A DNA stretch of 64,000 bases from Bradyrhizobium daqingense (lineage in GTDB: Bacteria; Pseudomonadota; Alphaproteobacteria; Rhizobiales; Xanthobacteraceae), in the NCBI RefSeq assembly GCF_021044685.1, contig NZ_CP088014.1, forward strand, positions 1,674,001-1,738,000. The letters are read 5' to 3'. Below are positions 27,460 through 36,750 of the stretch, piece after piece. The translations under genes and the position numbers were made by a program. Position 1 is the stretch's first letter, and each line of letters starts with the position of its first letter. The notes below the pieces were generated by a model. That model worked only from the letters and a program-made list of their open reading frames with translations. It ran no database searches and had not been told where the DNA came from.

Positions 27460-28278
27460 TCATTCCAACCCCGCCCGCTTCGCCGGCTTCTGCGCATTGG
27501 TCTTCGGCACCGTCACGTCGGGCAGCGGCTCGCGCACGATCTCGGCCGCGGCGGGGGCATCCGCCGAGACCGTCTCGGCGCGCACCGGCGCCACCTTCAT
27601 CTCGCCGAGCCGCGCACGGACCTGTGCGGTGAGGCCTGGATAGGAGGCAACTGGAGTGAAATCCGCAGCCTGGTCGTTGCCGACGCGAATGCCGGTGTAG
27701 GCGACGAGGCCGTCGCTGGTGGCAATCACATCGCCGGCCTTCAGCGAGGCATCCAGCGCGAGGTCGACCGGGGCGAGGCCGACCGGCTCGCGGCCGTTGC
27801 AGGTGCAGTCCGCGCGCAACGCCTTGCGATAGGCGAAGGCGTTCTCGCTGTCAGTATAGCGCTCGCCGGTCTGCGAATAGGCGCCCTCGATCGAGGAACC
27901 GAAATAGACCTTGGTCGTGCTGGCAGGACAGAAGGCCTGGCACATCTGCGCCGGCGAGACGAGGCCGCGCATCAATGGAAAATACTTGCCGTCGCAGCTG
28001 CGCACGCAGAAGGCCGGGCCGGAGCCGCCCGCTGCCGCCGCCCGGGTCGGCGGCACATATTGCGGCGTTGCGGCATTCTGCTGCCCGGTGAAGGGATCGA
28101 CATAGGAGTTCGACTGCTGCGGCACCTCGCGCTGGGGACGCTGCTGCTGCATCCCGCCGAAGAGGAAGTCGAACAAGCCTTCAGCCGAAACTGGGGCCGG
28201 CGCCGCAAGCAGCGGAGCTGCAAGGATGGCGGCCACAAGTTTCGCGCGACGCCGCGCATGGGACCACATGTTACGCAA
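27460..28278 (-). CDS. Secreted DUF2865 protein
   Basis: A 272-residue exported protein with a signal peptide (LVAAILAAPLLAAPAPVSA), a Gln/Pro-rich linker (about 45-85) and a DUF2865 domain (about 90-180) with the signatures FCVRSCDGKYFP, CQAFCPA, VYFGSSIEGA and CTCNG. The C-terminal 60 residues are low-complexity (Ala, Pro, Val). The family is common in Hyphomicrobiales and has no known function; the Cys pairs suggest disulphides. The TTG at 28278 has GGAG 6 bases upstream; the ATG at 28269 is an alternative. It stands alone, 204 bases downstream of pyrE. Confidence 0.8.
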   Translation of the reverse strand: MRNMWSHARRRAKLVAAILAAPLLAAPAPVSAEGLFDFLFGGMQQQRPQREVPQQSNSYVDPFTGQQNAATPQYVPPTRAAAAGGSGPAFCVRSCDGKYFPLMRGLVSPAQMCQAFCPASTTKVYFGSSIEGAYSQTGERYTDSENAFAYRKALRADCTCNGREPVGLAPVDLALDASLKAGDVIATSDGLVAYTGIRVGNDQAADFTPVASYPGLTAQVRARLGEMKVAPVRAETVSADAPAAAEIVREPLPDVTVPKTNAQKPAKRAGLE

Positions 28279-28482
28279 TGCTCACTCCACCCGACGCTAC
28301 TGAACCGGCTGGGACCACCCGGGTCTCAGCACATGATTCACGATAAAGTGGGATGGTAAATGAGCCGTTGCGCGGAGGCGGTTTCAAGTCGAGGCGGTGA
28401 CCTCTTTAAGGCCGGCGCAGCTTTCGACGGATGGTTGCTTCCGGGCTACACCCGGGCGAGGCGGCGGAGGAGTTTTGCTACC

Positions 28483-29046
28483 TCAGGCCTTCAAGAATTC
28501 CGATGCCTTGTACAGCGAGCGGAACGGCAGGCCGGCCGCACCGAACGTGTCGGTGGCGCCTTCCTCGCGGTCGACCATGGTCAGCACCAGCACGACTTCG
28601 GCGCCGGTCTCGCGCACGGATTCCACCGCCTTCATCGCCGAGCCGCCGGTGGTGGTGACGTCCTCGACGATCACGACGCGCTTGCCGGCCAGCGTCTCGC
28701 CCTTGGGCAGGCCCTCGATCGCGAGCTTGGCGCCGTGCTCCTTCGGTTTCTTGCGCACGAAGAAGGCCGCGATCGGATGGCCCTTGATCCAGGAGATCTG
28801 CGCCAGCGCGCCGGCCAGCGGCACCGCGCCCATCTCGAGCCCGCCGATGAAATCGAGCTGGTCGTCCTTCAGCGCTTCATAGGTCAGCTCGGCGAGCAGG
28901 GTCGCACCCTCGGGGTCGAGCATGGTCGGCTTGAGGTTGAAGTAGAAATCGCTCTTGCGGCCGGACGCGAGCGTCACCTCGCCGCGGCCGAAGGAGCGCC
29001 GGCGGATGATTTCGAACAGGCGGGCGCGGGAGGCTGATTTCGACAC
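28483..29046 (-). CDS. pyrE: Orotate phosphoribosyltransferase
   Basis: A 187-residue type I phosphoribosyltransferase. The PRPP loop is [18 protein letters not shown], and [20 protein letters not shown] is the conserved N-terminal substrate region. It makes orotidine monophosphate from orotate and PRPP in pyrimidine synthesis. The start is a GTG at 29046 with GAGGGA upstream; the frame continues to 29265 without similarity. No pyrF or pyrC is beside it. It is divergent from the GST gene. Confidence 0.93.
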   Translation of the reverse strand: MSKSASRARLFEIIRRRSFGRGEVTLASGRKSDFYFNLKPTMLDPEGATLLAELTYEALKDDQLDFIGGLEMGAVPLAGALAQISWIKGHPIAAFFVRKKPKEHGAKLAIEGLPKGETLAGKRVVIVEDVTTTGGSAMKAVESVRETGAEVVLVLTMVDREEGATDTFGAAGLPFRSLYKASEFLKA

Positions 29047-29221
29047 GGCGGTCCCTCGAACAGCGTTTTTGGAGGAGGCGGAATTTATCCGCGACGGACG
29101 CGACATTCCAGAGGGGGCAACTCCCGTCAACAGGGATCGGCCATCCCGGGCCGGCGGTTGTGGGGCTGCAACTTTCTGGAGTAGGTGAAGGCCGAACCTG
29201 TCAGGGGGAAGGAAACAAGGC

Positions 29222-29848
29222 ATGACCATCGAACTGCACACCTGGAACACGCCGAACGGCCGCAAGATCTCGGTCGCGCTGGAGGAGATGGGGCTGCCCT
29301 ACAAGGTGATCCCGGTGAACATCACCAAGGGCGAGCAGATGGCCCCTGATTTCCTCAAGCTCTCCCCCAACAACAAGATCCCCGCCATCCTCGACCCCGA
29401 CGGGCCCGACGGTAAGCCGGTCAGCATCTTCGAATCCGGCGCGATCCTGCTCTATCTCGGCGAAAAGACCGGCAAGTTCCTGCCGAAATCGCTGTCGGAG
29501 CGCATTCCCGTCTACGAATGGCTGATGTGGCAGATGGGCGGCTTCGGCCCGATGCCGGGCCAGGTGCACCATTTCATCGCGCTGGAGAACGAGCAGGACC
29601 GCGCCTATGGCCTGAAGCGCTACATGGCCGAGACGCGCCGACTCTATGGCGTGCTCGACCGCCGGCTGGAGGGCCGCGACTTCGTCGCCGGCGAGCTCTC
29701 GGTCGCCGATTTCGCCATCGTCGGCTGGGCCTGGCGCCACCCCCGCCACAAGGTGGACCTCGCCGATTTCCCCAACGTCAAGCGCTGGTATGAGGCGCTG
29801 ATGGCCCGCCCGGCGGTGAAGCGGGGCATGGAGGCGAAACTGGACTAG
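29222..29848 (+). CDS. Glutathione S-transferase family, YfcG/Nu-class-like
   Basis: A 208-residue protein with an N-terminal thioredoxin-fold half ([20 protein letters not shown], then [12 protein letters not shown] and [15 protein letters not shown]) and a helical C-terminal half ([25 protein letters not shown]). The TWNTPNGRK start is typical of the Nu class (YfcG, YghU), which act as disulphide-bond reductases with glutathione; Thr and Asn of this motif contact glutathione. AAGGA lies 8 bases before the ATG. It is a single gene, divergent from pyrE and convergent with the LysE gene. Confidence 0.88.
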   Translation: MTIELHTWNTPNGRKISVALEEMGLPYKVIPVNITKGEQMAPDFLKLSPNNKIPAILDPDGPDGKPVSIFESGAILLYLGEKTGKFLPKSLSERIPVYEWLMWQMGGFGPMPGQVHHFIALENEQDRAYGLKRYMAETRRLYGVLDRRLEGRDFVAGELSVADFAIVGWAWRHPRHKVDLADFPNVKRWYEALMARPAVKRGMEAKLD

Positions 29849-29860
29849 TTATCGAGCTCT

Positions 29861-29998
29861 CGTGCCCCGGACGCAGCGCAGCGCGCAAGCGGTGCGCTGC
29901 AGAGCCGGGGCCCATGCCTCTGCGACATCGCCCTTAGCTCTCTGGGTCCCGGCTCTGCGCAGCAGCGCAAGAGCGCTGCAGCGCGTCCGGGACACGAG
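29861..29998. repeat. Palindromic repeat, GTGCCCCGGGCGC family, copy 2
   Basis: Starts CGTGCCCCGGACGCAGCGCA and ends GCGCGTCCGGGACACGAG, with an internal GGTCCCGGCTCTGCGCAGCA block shared with copy 1 (27338-27454). It fills the gap between the convergent GST and LysE genes. Confidence 0.85.
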
Positions 29999-30019
29999 CC
30001 GCACGGCTTGCGACGTCCG

Positions 30020-30655
30020 CTACACCTTCTTCGCTTCCACTGCCATCCGCACGGCGAGGCCGGCCAGCACCGTGCCCATCAGCCAGCGCTGTACCAGCAT
30101 CCAGCTCGGCCGCCTCGCCAGGAACAGCGCGATCGATCCGGCTGCGAGCGCGATCATGGCATTGACGCTGACGCTGATCGCGATCTGGATCGCCCCGAGC
30201 ACCACCGACTGCATCAGCACGCTGCCGGCTGTGGGATCGATGAACTGCGGCAGCAGTGCCAGATACAACATCGCGATCTTCGGGTTGAGCAGGTTGGTGA
30301 CGAAGCCCATCGCGAACAATTTGCGCGGACTGTCGACCGCGAGCTTTCTCACCTGGAACGGCGAGCGCCCGCCCGGCTTCACCGCCTGCCAGGCGAGCCA
30401 GAGCAGATAGAACGCACCGGCAAAGCGCAACACGTCATCGGCAAAGGGAATGGCGAGCAGCAGCGCCGTGATGCCGAACGCCGCGCACAGCATGTAGAAC
30501 ACGAAGCCCAGCGCCACGCCGCCGAGCGAGATGATGCCGGCTATCGGCCCCTGCGTGATCGAGCGCGAGATCAGGTAGATCATGTTCGGCCCGGGCGTGA
30601 GCACGAGGCCGAGGCAGACGAGGGCGAAGCCGAGCAGGGTGGGGGTATGGGGCAT
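30020..30655 (-). CDS. LysE/RhtB-type amino-acid exporter
   Basis: A 211-residue inner-membrane protein with about six hydrophobic segments. The family signature LVLTPGPNMIYLISRS lies in TM1, and GFVTNLLNPKIAMLYLALLPQF follows in the middle. Family members export amino acids such as lysine, threonine or homoserine; the substrate is not predictable. It lies downstream of polA on the same strand after a 115-base gap that contains a small hairpin, so co-transcription is uncertain. Confidence 0.88.
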   Translation of the reverse strand: MPHTPTLLGFALVCLGLVLTPGPNMIYLISRSITQGPIAGIISLGGVALGFVFYMLCAAFGITALLLAIPFADDVLRFAGAFYLLWLAWQAVKPGGRSPFQVRKLAVDSPRKLFAMGFVTNLLNPKIAMLYLALLPQFIDPTAGSVLMQSVVLGAIQIAISVSVNAMIALAAGSIALFLARRPSWMLVQRWLMGTVLAGLAVRMAVEAKKV

Positions 30656-30715
30656 GGGCGAACCGGTGCGGAAGATGCACTGGTTCTAATCTGGGCGGTG
30701 CTGCGGGGCCATCGC

Positions 30716-30738
30716 GCAATTGCTCGGAGGACAATTGC
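30716..30738. repeat. Small perfect hairpin between the LysE gene and polA
   Basis: GCAATTG and CAATTGC form a perfect 7-base-pair stem around a 9-base loop, just after the polA stop. No T-run follows on either strand, so it is not a standard terminator; it could stabilise a 3' end. Confidence 0.45.
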
Positions 30739-30770
30739 GGCCAAGCGCCGGGACGACACTGTGTTTGCGG

Positions 30771-33700
30771 CTAATGCGCCTCGTCCCAGTTCGTCGCCGC
30801 GCGCGCGTCGACATGCAGCGGCACCGACAGCAGCACGGCGGGGAATGGCGCGTCCTGCATGACGCGTTGCACGACGGGCAGCGTCGCCTCGACCTCGGCG
30901 TCCGGCACCTCGAAGATCAATTCGTCATGCACTTGCAGCAGCATCTGCGCCGACAGCTTCTTCTCGGCGAGTGCGTCCTCGACGCGCGTCATGGCACGGC
31001 GGATGATGTCGGCGGCGGTGCCCTGGAGCCGGGCGTTGATCGCAGCGCGCTCGTTGAAGGCGCGCACCGAGGCGTTGGAGGCCTTGATGTCGGGGTAGTG
31101 CATCTTCCGGCCGAACAGCGTGGTGACGTAGCCGTGGCTGCGGCAGAAATCGCGCGTCTCGTCCATATAGGCGCGGATGCCGGGGAAGCGCTCGAAATAT
31201 TTCTTGATGTACGCCGAGGCCTCCTCGCGCGCGATGCCGAGCTGGTTGGCGAGGCCAAACGCGGAGATGCCGTAGATGATGCCGAAATTGATCGCCTTGG
31301 CGCGGCGGCGGATCTCGCTCGGCATGCCCTTGATCGGCACGCCGAACATTTCCGACGCCGTCATGGCGTGAATGTCGAGCCCGTCGCGGAACGCCTGCTT
31401 CAGCACGGGGATGTCCGCGATCTCCGCGAGCAGCCGCAGCTCGATCTGAGAATAGTCGGCCGACACCAGCTTGTGTCCCGGCGTCGCGATGAAGGCGCGG
31501 CGGATCTTGCGGCCGTCCTCGGTGCGCACCGGGATGTTCTGCAAGTTCGGCTCGTTCGACGACAGCCGCCCCGTAGTGGTCGCGGCCAGCGCGTAAGTCG
31601 TGTGGACGCGATGGGTCTGCGGATTGACGTAGGTCGGCAGCGCGTCGGTGTAGGTCGATTTCAGCTTCGAGACCTGGCGCCACTCCAAGATCTTCTTCGG
31701 GAAGTCGTGGCCCTGCTCGGCGAGCTCATCGAGCACCTGGGCGGTGGTCGACCATGCGCCCGTCTTCGTCTTGGTGCCGCCCGGCAGTCCCATCTTGCCG
31801 AACAGGATGTCGCCGATCTGCTTGGGGCTGCCGACATTGACCGGCTCGCCGGCAATCTGCTGGATCTCGGCCTCGACGCGCGCTGCGGTCTGGGCGAAAT
31901 CGCCGGAGAGGCGCGACAGCACCTGGCGGTCGATCGAGATGCCGCGCCGCTCCATGCGGGCAAGCACCGACACCAGCGGCCGCTCCAGCGTCTCGTACAC
32001 CGTGGTCATGTGCTCGGCGACGAGGCGCGGCTTCAGCACGCGCCAGACGCGCAAGGCCATGTCGGCGCCTTCCGCCGACAGCGGCGCGGCCTTGTCGATC
32101 GGCAGCTGGTCGAAGGTGATCTTGCCTTTGCCGCTGCCGAGCAGCTCGCTCTCCTTCAGCATGGCATGGCCGAACCAGCGCTCGGACAGCGATTCGATCG
32201 CGTGGGAGCCGCGGCCCGCATCGAGCACGTAGGAGATCAGCAACGCATCATCGGTGTTGCGCAGGGTGATGCCGTGCTGCGCCAGCATCACGGCGGTGAA
32301 CTTGACGTCGAAGCCGATCTTGAGAATGCCTGTCGATTCCAGCACCGGCCGCAGCGCTTCGATCGCATCCGCATGCTTGACCTGATCGGGCACGAGGCCC
32401 GTATCGAACAGGCCGGCGCCGCCGCCAGACTGCTTGTGCGCCAGCGGCACATAGCAGGCCTCGTTCGGCGCCAGCGCCAGCGCGATGCCGCAAAGATCGG
32501 CCTGCATCGGATCGATCGAGTTCGCTCGCGTCTCGATCGCGACATGGCCGGCATCATGGATGCGCGCGATGAAGGCGTCGAGCTCCTTCAGCGTATTGAT
32601 CGCCTGGTACTTGGTTCGGTCGACGGGAAGCTTGCGCAAGGCCTCTTCGCGCGCGGCGGCGAGCGAGATCGGCGCGCCTTTCGGGCTTGCGGCCTTGTCC
32701 TCCTTGCTCGCCGATGTGCTGGGCTGGTTCGGCCGGGCTGATGCCGGCGTGGCGTCGCCCGGCGTGGGCACGACGTCCGAGGGCGGCAGCGGCGAGAACA
32801 CGCTGGCGCCGCTGGCATAGCCGGGGTCGGCATCGACATTGGCAGGATCGATCTGCGCATAGTCGGCGACGCGCCGCGTCAACGTTGTGAACTCCATCGC
32901 CTTGAGGAAGGCGACCAGCTTGCGCGCGTCGGGCTCGTGCACCGCGAGGTCGTCCAGCGGCACCTCGAGGTCGACCTTGTCGTCGAGCAGCACGAGCTGC
33001 CGCGAGATCCGCGCCTTCTCGGCGTTCTCCAGCAGCGCCTCGCGTCGCTTGGGCTGCTTGATCTCGCCGGCGCGGAATAGCAACTGATCGAGGTCGCCAT
33101 ATTCGGTGATCAGCTGCGCCGCGGTCTTGATGCCGATGCCGGGTACGCCAGGTACGTTGTCGGTGGAGTCGCCCGCGAGCGCCTGCACCTCGACCACCTT
33201 CTCCGGCGGCACGCCGAATTTCTCGATCACCTCGGGGATGCCGATGCGGCGGTCCTTCATAGTGTCGTACATCGTGACGCAGTCGGTGACGAGCTGCATC
33301 AAATCCTTGTCGGAAGACACGATGGTCGCGCTGGCGCCACGCTCGCAAGCCTGCCGCACATAGGTCGCAATCAAATCGTCGGCCTCGAATCCCACCTGTT
33401 CCAGGCAGGGCAGGTCGAAGGCGCGGACCGCCTCGCGGATCAGCGCGAATTGCGGGATGAGGTCATCGGGCGCCGGCGGCCGGTGCGCCTTGTAGTCGGG
33501 ATAGATCTTGTTGCGGAAGGTGATCTCCGACTTGTCGAAGATGATGGCGAGATGCGTCGGACGGTTGTCCTCGGGCATGTCGCGGAGCAGCTTCCACAGC
33601 ATGTTGCAGAAACCGAGCACCGCATTGACCTGGAGGCCGTCGGACTTGCGGTTCAGCGGCGGCAGCGCGTGATAGGCGCGGAAGATGTAGGAGGAACCGT

Positions 33701-33860
33701 CGACCAGGAACACATGATCGCCCTTGCCGGCCGCCTTCGCTGCAACCGGTTTGGCAGCAGCTGTCGTCGCGGCTTTGGCAACAGACTTGGTGTCGGCGGC
33801 TGCCTTGGGCGCGGCCTTGGTGTCGGCTTTGGCGGTGGTCTTCGGGGAGGTTTTGGGCAT
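30771..33860 (-). CDS. polA: DNA polymerase I, proofreading site apparently lost
   Basis: A 1029-residue Pol I. An Ala/Lys-rich tail (1-46) precedes a 5'-3' exonuclease (47-340: VFLVDGSSYIFRAYHAL, GFEADDLIATY, VSSDKDLMQLV), a 3'-5' exonuclease-like domain (about 420-620) and the polymerase (about 630-1029; DYSQIELRLLAEIA, RRAKAINFGIIYGIS, LQVHDELIFEV). By comparison with E. coli from memory, D355 and E357 become E443 and R445, D424 becomes T522, Y497 becomes L594 and D501 becomes G598. Proofreading is therefore probably absent, as in Taq, while polymerase and 5' nuclease look active. It acts in Okazaki maturation and repair. The ribosome site is weak. Confidence 0.95.
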   Translation of the reverse strand: MPKTSPKTTAKADTKAAPKAAADTKSVAKAATTAAAKPVAAKAAGKGDHVFLVDGSSYIFRAYHALPPLNRKSDGLQVNAVLGFCNMLWKLLRDMPEDNRPTHLAIIFDKSEITFRNKIYPDYKAHRPPAPDDLIPQFALIREAVRAFDLPCLEQVGFEADDLIATYVRQACERGASATIVSSDKDLMQLVTDCVTMYDTMKDRRIGIPEVIEKFGVPPEKVVEVQALAGDSTDNVPGVPGIGIKTAAQLITEYGDLDQLLFRAGEIKQPKRREALLENAEKARISRQLVLLDDKVDLEVPLDDLAVHEPDARKLVAFLKAMEFTTLTRRVADYAQIDPANVDADPGYASGASVFSPLPPSDVVPTPGDATPASARPNQPSTSASKEDKAASPKGAPISLAAAREEALRKLPVDRTKYQAINTLKELDAFIARIHDAGHVAIETRANSIDPMQADLCGIALALAPNEACYVPLAHKQSGGGAGLFDTGLVPDQVKHADAIEALRPVLESTGILKIGFDVKFTAVMLAQHGITLRNTDDALLISYVLDAGRGSHAIESLSERWFGHAMLKESELLGSGKGKITFDQLPIDKAAPLSAEGADMALRVWRVLKPRLVAEHMTTVYETLERPLVSVLARMERRGISIDRQVLSRLSGDFAQTAARVEAEIQQIAGEPVNVGSPKQIGDILFGKMGLPGGTKTKTGAWSTTAQVLDELAEQGHDFPKKILEWRQVSKLKSTYTDALPTYVNPQTHRVHTTYALAATTTGRLSSNEPNLQNIPVRTEDGRKIRRAFIATPGHKLVSADYSQIELRLLAEIADIPVLKQAFRDGLDIHAMTASEMFGVPIKGMPSEIRRRAKAINFGIIYGISAFGLANQLGIAREEASAYIKKYFERFPGIRAYMDETRDFCRSHGYVTTLFGRKMHYPDIKASNASVRAFNERAAINARLQGTAADIIRRAMTRVEDALAEKKLSAQMLLQVHDELIFEVPDAEVEATLPVVQRVMQDAPFPAVLLSVPLHVDARAATNWDEAH

Positions 33861-33940
33861 GGCCGCAATGTATGAATTTTTGCGGGCTTTGACAGCCTTC
33901 GAGGCGCGAATTTTGGGCTGGTTACGCGACTATCCCCACT

Positions 33941-34043
33941 GTCATTCCCCGCGAAAGCGGGGGATCCAGTACACCGCGGCTTCCCGGCTCAATCACTGAC
34001 GTCTCGGCGTACTGGGTCGCCCGGTCAAGCCGGGCGACGACAG
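33941..34043. repeat. Palindromic repeat, GTCATTCCCCGCGAAAGCGG family, copy 1
   Basis: Starts GTCATTCCCCGCGAAAGCGG and ends GTCAAGCCGGGCGACGACAG, with TCCAGTACACCG and CGGCGTACTGGG forming the inner arms. It lies between the acyltransferase stop and polA. A second copy is at 57432-57532. Confidence 0.8.
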
Positions 34044-34047
34044 CGAA

Positions 34048-35112
34048 CTACTCCGCTGCCTGCAACATCGGCCCGCTCTTCCGCGGCGCGATCCAGAACG
34101 CGTCGGGCCGCTCGAACAGGAAGCGTGCGTTGAGGCGCAGCGCCACCTGCCAGATCGCGAGCGCGCCCAGCACGCCGGCGATGGTGACCATCAGCGACAC
34201 TGTGCCGATGTCGGCAATGATGCCGGTGCGCAGCAGCAACGTGCGCGTCGCCGCCATCGGCAGGAAGAAGGCGAGATAGATCACGATCGAGTGCTCACCG
34301 CAGAAGCGGAGGAAGTTGAGCCATTGCGCGCGCGCGAGCAGCGTGCCCGTGGTGATGATGGCGCAGGCCCCAGCGAAGCCGAGCACGAGGGAAACGATTC
34401 CCCATTCGCTGGCGCCCCAGGCGACGAGGCCGGCATTGACCAGCGCCCACGTGGCAAGCGCTGCAAGCGCAAGCGCCGGGTGGTTGCGCGCGCGATCCGA
34501 CAGCGCGAACACGTAAGGCGCGAACAGATAGCCCGAATAAAAATAGACGAAGCGCGAGCAGAACTCGTCGATGGCAGTCCAGCCGGTGGTGATGCGCGCG
34601 GTCTCCAGCGCGGCGGCGAGGAGCCAGATCGCGAGCGGCGGAACTCTGCGTGTCAGTTTTGTGACGACAAAGAAGATCGGCAACAGATAGATGAACCACA
34701 GCGTGCCGAACGGCTCGATGAAGGATTCCAGATACAGCAAGCCAACGCGAGGCCAGCCCGTCTCCGCCGCGAAGGCCGGCGCCTTGAAGCCGAATTGGAT
34801 TGTCACCCAGACGACATAGAAATAGGCGAAATGGACCACCTTGCGGTCAAGATAGGTGCGCCAGTCCCGATCGATCACCAGCGACAGGAACAGGCCCGAG
34901 ATCAGGAAGAAGTCCGGCATCCGGAACGGCTTTGCAAAGGCCACCGCGACATGCATGAAACCGGTCTGACCGGCGGCGAGCTCGACCCCCAGCACCGAAT
35001 GCATCATCACGACCATGACGATACAGATGCCTTTGGCGTAATCGACCCAGTCGATACGCGCGGCAGAAGGGGCCTTGAGCCCGCCGCCGGCCTTTGTGCC
35101 CGATCGTGCCAT
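34048..35112 (-). CDS. Membrane acyltransferase, acyltransferase 3 family
   Basis: A 354-residue protein with about ten membrane segments. It opens with RIDWVDYAKGICIVMVVMMH, the acyltransferase_3 N-terminus with the conserved Asp and His, and has FRMPDFFLISGLFLS and FLRFCGEHSIVIYLAFF further on. Such proteins O-acylate surface sugars, lipids or exopolysaccharide, or succinylate periplasmic glucans (OpgC). The target here is unknown; the neighbouring UDP-glucose dehydrogenase suggests polysaccharide. The ATG at 35112 has AAGGAA upstream, so the 42-residue extension to 35238 is rejected. It is divergent from the dehydrogenase gene. Confidence 0.83.
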   Translation of the reverse strand: MARSGTKAGGGLKAPSAARIDWVDYAKGICIVMVVMMHSVLGVELAAGQTGFMHVAVAFAKPFRMPDFFLISGLFLSLVIDRDWRTYLDRKVVHFAYFYVVWVTIQFGFKAPAFAAETGWPRVGLLYLESFIEPFGTLWFIYLLPIFFVVTKLTRRVPPLAIWLLAAALETARITTGWTAIDEFCSRFVYFYSGYLFAPYVFALSDRARNHPALALAALATWALVNAGLVAWGASEWGIVSLVLGFAGACAIITTGTLLARAQWLNFLRFCGEHSIVIYLAFFLPMAATRTLLLRTGIIADIGTVSLMVTIAGVLGALAIWQVALRLNARFLFERPDAFWIAPRKSGPMLQAAE

Positions 35113-35315
35113 GGTGTTCCTTTTCGAGGCGCCTTCCGCCCCTCCCTGTGTGGCCGTGGGGCAGTTTGGAGCCGAGGGGGTTTCGACTTCTTTACCGGTA
35201 CAAGTCGCGGGCCGGTTTTTGCATGCGGACTGTTCCATGACCGCGGGAAAATGCTACACCGCACCGAATTGAGCTGAATTGGGCTTTCGTTAACCATGCT
35301 GGAACGGGATTTTTC

Positions 35316-36632
35316 ATGCGCATTGCGATGATTGGCACAGGCTATGTGGGACTGGTGTCCGGGGCCTGCTTTGCGGATTTCGGTCACGACGTCATCTGCG
35401 TCGACAAGGACGAGAAGAAGATCGCGGCGCTCCATCGCGGCGAGATCCCGATCTACGAGCCCGGGCTGGAAGAGCTGGTCGCGACCAACGTCAAAGCCAA
35501 GCGGCTCGCTTTCACCACCGACCTCTCCAAGCCGGTGGCGGATGCCGATGCCGTGTTCATCGCGGTCGGGACGCCCTCGCGCCGCGGCGATGGCCACGCC
35601 GATCTGTCCTATGTCTACGCTGCGGCGAAAGAGATCGCGCAATCGCTTCAAGGCTTCACCGTCGTCGTGACGAAGTCGACCGTGCCGGTCGGCACCGGCG
35701 ACGAGGTCGAACGCATCATCCGCGAGGCCAATCCCAAGGCGGACGTTGTCGTCGCCTCCAACCCCGAATTCCTGCGCGAGGGCGCCGCGATCCGCGACTT
35801 CAAGTTCCCCGATCGCGTCGTGGTCGGCACCTCCGACGAGCGCGGCCGCAAGGTGATGGGCGATATTTACCGCCCCCTGTCGCTGAACCAGGCGCCGCTG
35901 ATGTTCACGGCGCGCCGCACCGCCGAGATGATCAAATACGCCGCCAACGCGTTCCTCGCGACCAAGATCACCTTCATCAACGAGATCGCCGATCTCTCCG
36001 AAAAGGCCGGCGCCAACGTCCAGGAAGTCGCGCGCGGCATTGGCCTGGACAACCGCATTGGCACCAAGTTCCTGCATGCCGGTCCCGGCTTTGGCGGCTC
36101 GTGCTTCCCAAAGGACACCAAGGCGCTGATCAAGATCGCGCAGGATTACGACGTGAACTTGCGCATCGTCGAAGCCGTGCTGGCGGTCAACGAGAACCGC
36201 AAGCGTGCGATGGCGCGCAAGGTGAGCCAGGCGCTCGGCGGTTCGCTGCGCGGCAAGACCATCGCGGTGCTCGGCCTCACCTTCAAGCCCGACACCGACG
36301 ACATGCGTGATGCGCCATCGATCCCGCTGGTGACGGGCCTGATCGACATGGGTGCAACCGTGAAGGCGTTCGATCCCGTCGGCATGGAGCAGGCGAAAAG
36401 CGAGTTGCCCAGCATCACCTATTGCGAGGACGCCTATAGTTGCGCGCAAGATGCCGATGCGCTCGTCATCGTCACCGAATGGGTGCAGTTCCGCGGGCTC
36501 GATCTCGATCGGCTGAAGACGGCCATGGCAAAGCCTGTCGTCGTGGATCTCCGCAACATCTACCGTCCCGAGGACATGGAAGCCGCCGGCTTCGTCTATG
36601 AGAGCGTCGGCCGGCCTACGGGGCAGGGCTGA
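35316..36632 (+). CDS. ugd: UDP-glucose 6-dehydrogenase
   Basis: A 438-residue enzyme of normal length. NAD-binding MIGTGYVGLVSGACFADFGH at the N-terminus, the loop TKSTVPVGTG, NPEFLREGAAI, and the catalytic Cys263 in GPGFGGSCFPKDTKAL; the C-terminal domain has LGLTFKPDTDDMRDAPS. It oxidises UDP-glucose to UDP-glucuronate for exopolysaccharide, capsule or LPS (rkpK/exo5 role in rhizobia). A TTAACCAT half-site lies 19 bases before the ATG, a sequence resembling a CtrA half-box. A palindromic repeat follows before hrpB. Confidence 0.96.
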   Translation: MRIAMIGTGYVGLVSGACFADFGHDVICVDKDEKKIAALHRGEIPIYEPGLEELVATNVKAKRLAFTTDLSKPVADADAVFIAVGTPSRRGDGHADLSYVYAAAKEIAQSLQGFTVVVTKSTVPVGTGDEVERIIREANPKADVVVASNPEFLREGAAIRDFKFPDRVVVGTSDERGRKVMGDIYRPLSLNQAPLMFTARRTAEMIKYAANAFLATKITFINEIADLSEKAGANVQEVARGIGLDNRIGTKFLHAGPGFGGSCFPKDTKALIKIAQDYDVNLRIVEAVLAVNENRKRAMARKVSQALGGSLRGKTIAVLGLTFKPDTDDMRDAPSIPLVTGLIDMGATVKAFDPVGMEQAKSELPSITYCEDAYSCAQDADALVIVTEWVQFRGLDLDRLKTAMAKPVVVDLRNIYRPEDMEAAGFVYESVGRPTGQG

Positions 36633-36661
36633 TAGCGAGACATCTTCGGCAACCCTCAAGC

Positions 36662-36750
36662 CGTCATGGCCGGGCTTGTCCCGGCCATCCACGTCTTGTT
36701 CACTGCTGGATGAAAGAACGTGGATGCCCGGCACGAGGCCGGGCATGACG
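36662..36750. repeat. Palindromic repeat, GTCATGCCCGGGCTTGTCCC family, copy 1
   Basis: Arms CGTCATGGCCGGGCTTGTCC and CACGAGGCCGGGCATGACG enclose CATCCACGTC...AACGTGGATG. The arm with GGCCGGG is on the left, so the orientation is opposite to the copies at 41597, 48248, 54355 and 56367. Its right end supplies the ATG chosen as the hrpB start. Confidence 0.85.

Noticed and set aside
30720..32741. 673-codon frame antisense to polA
   Set aside because: Shadow of polA; no domain, no starts with ribosome sites.
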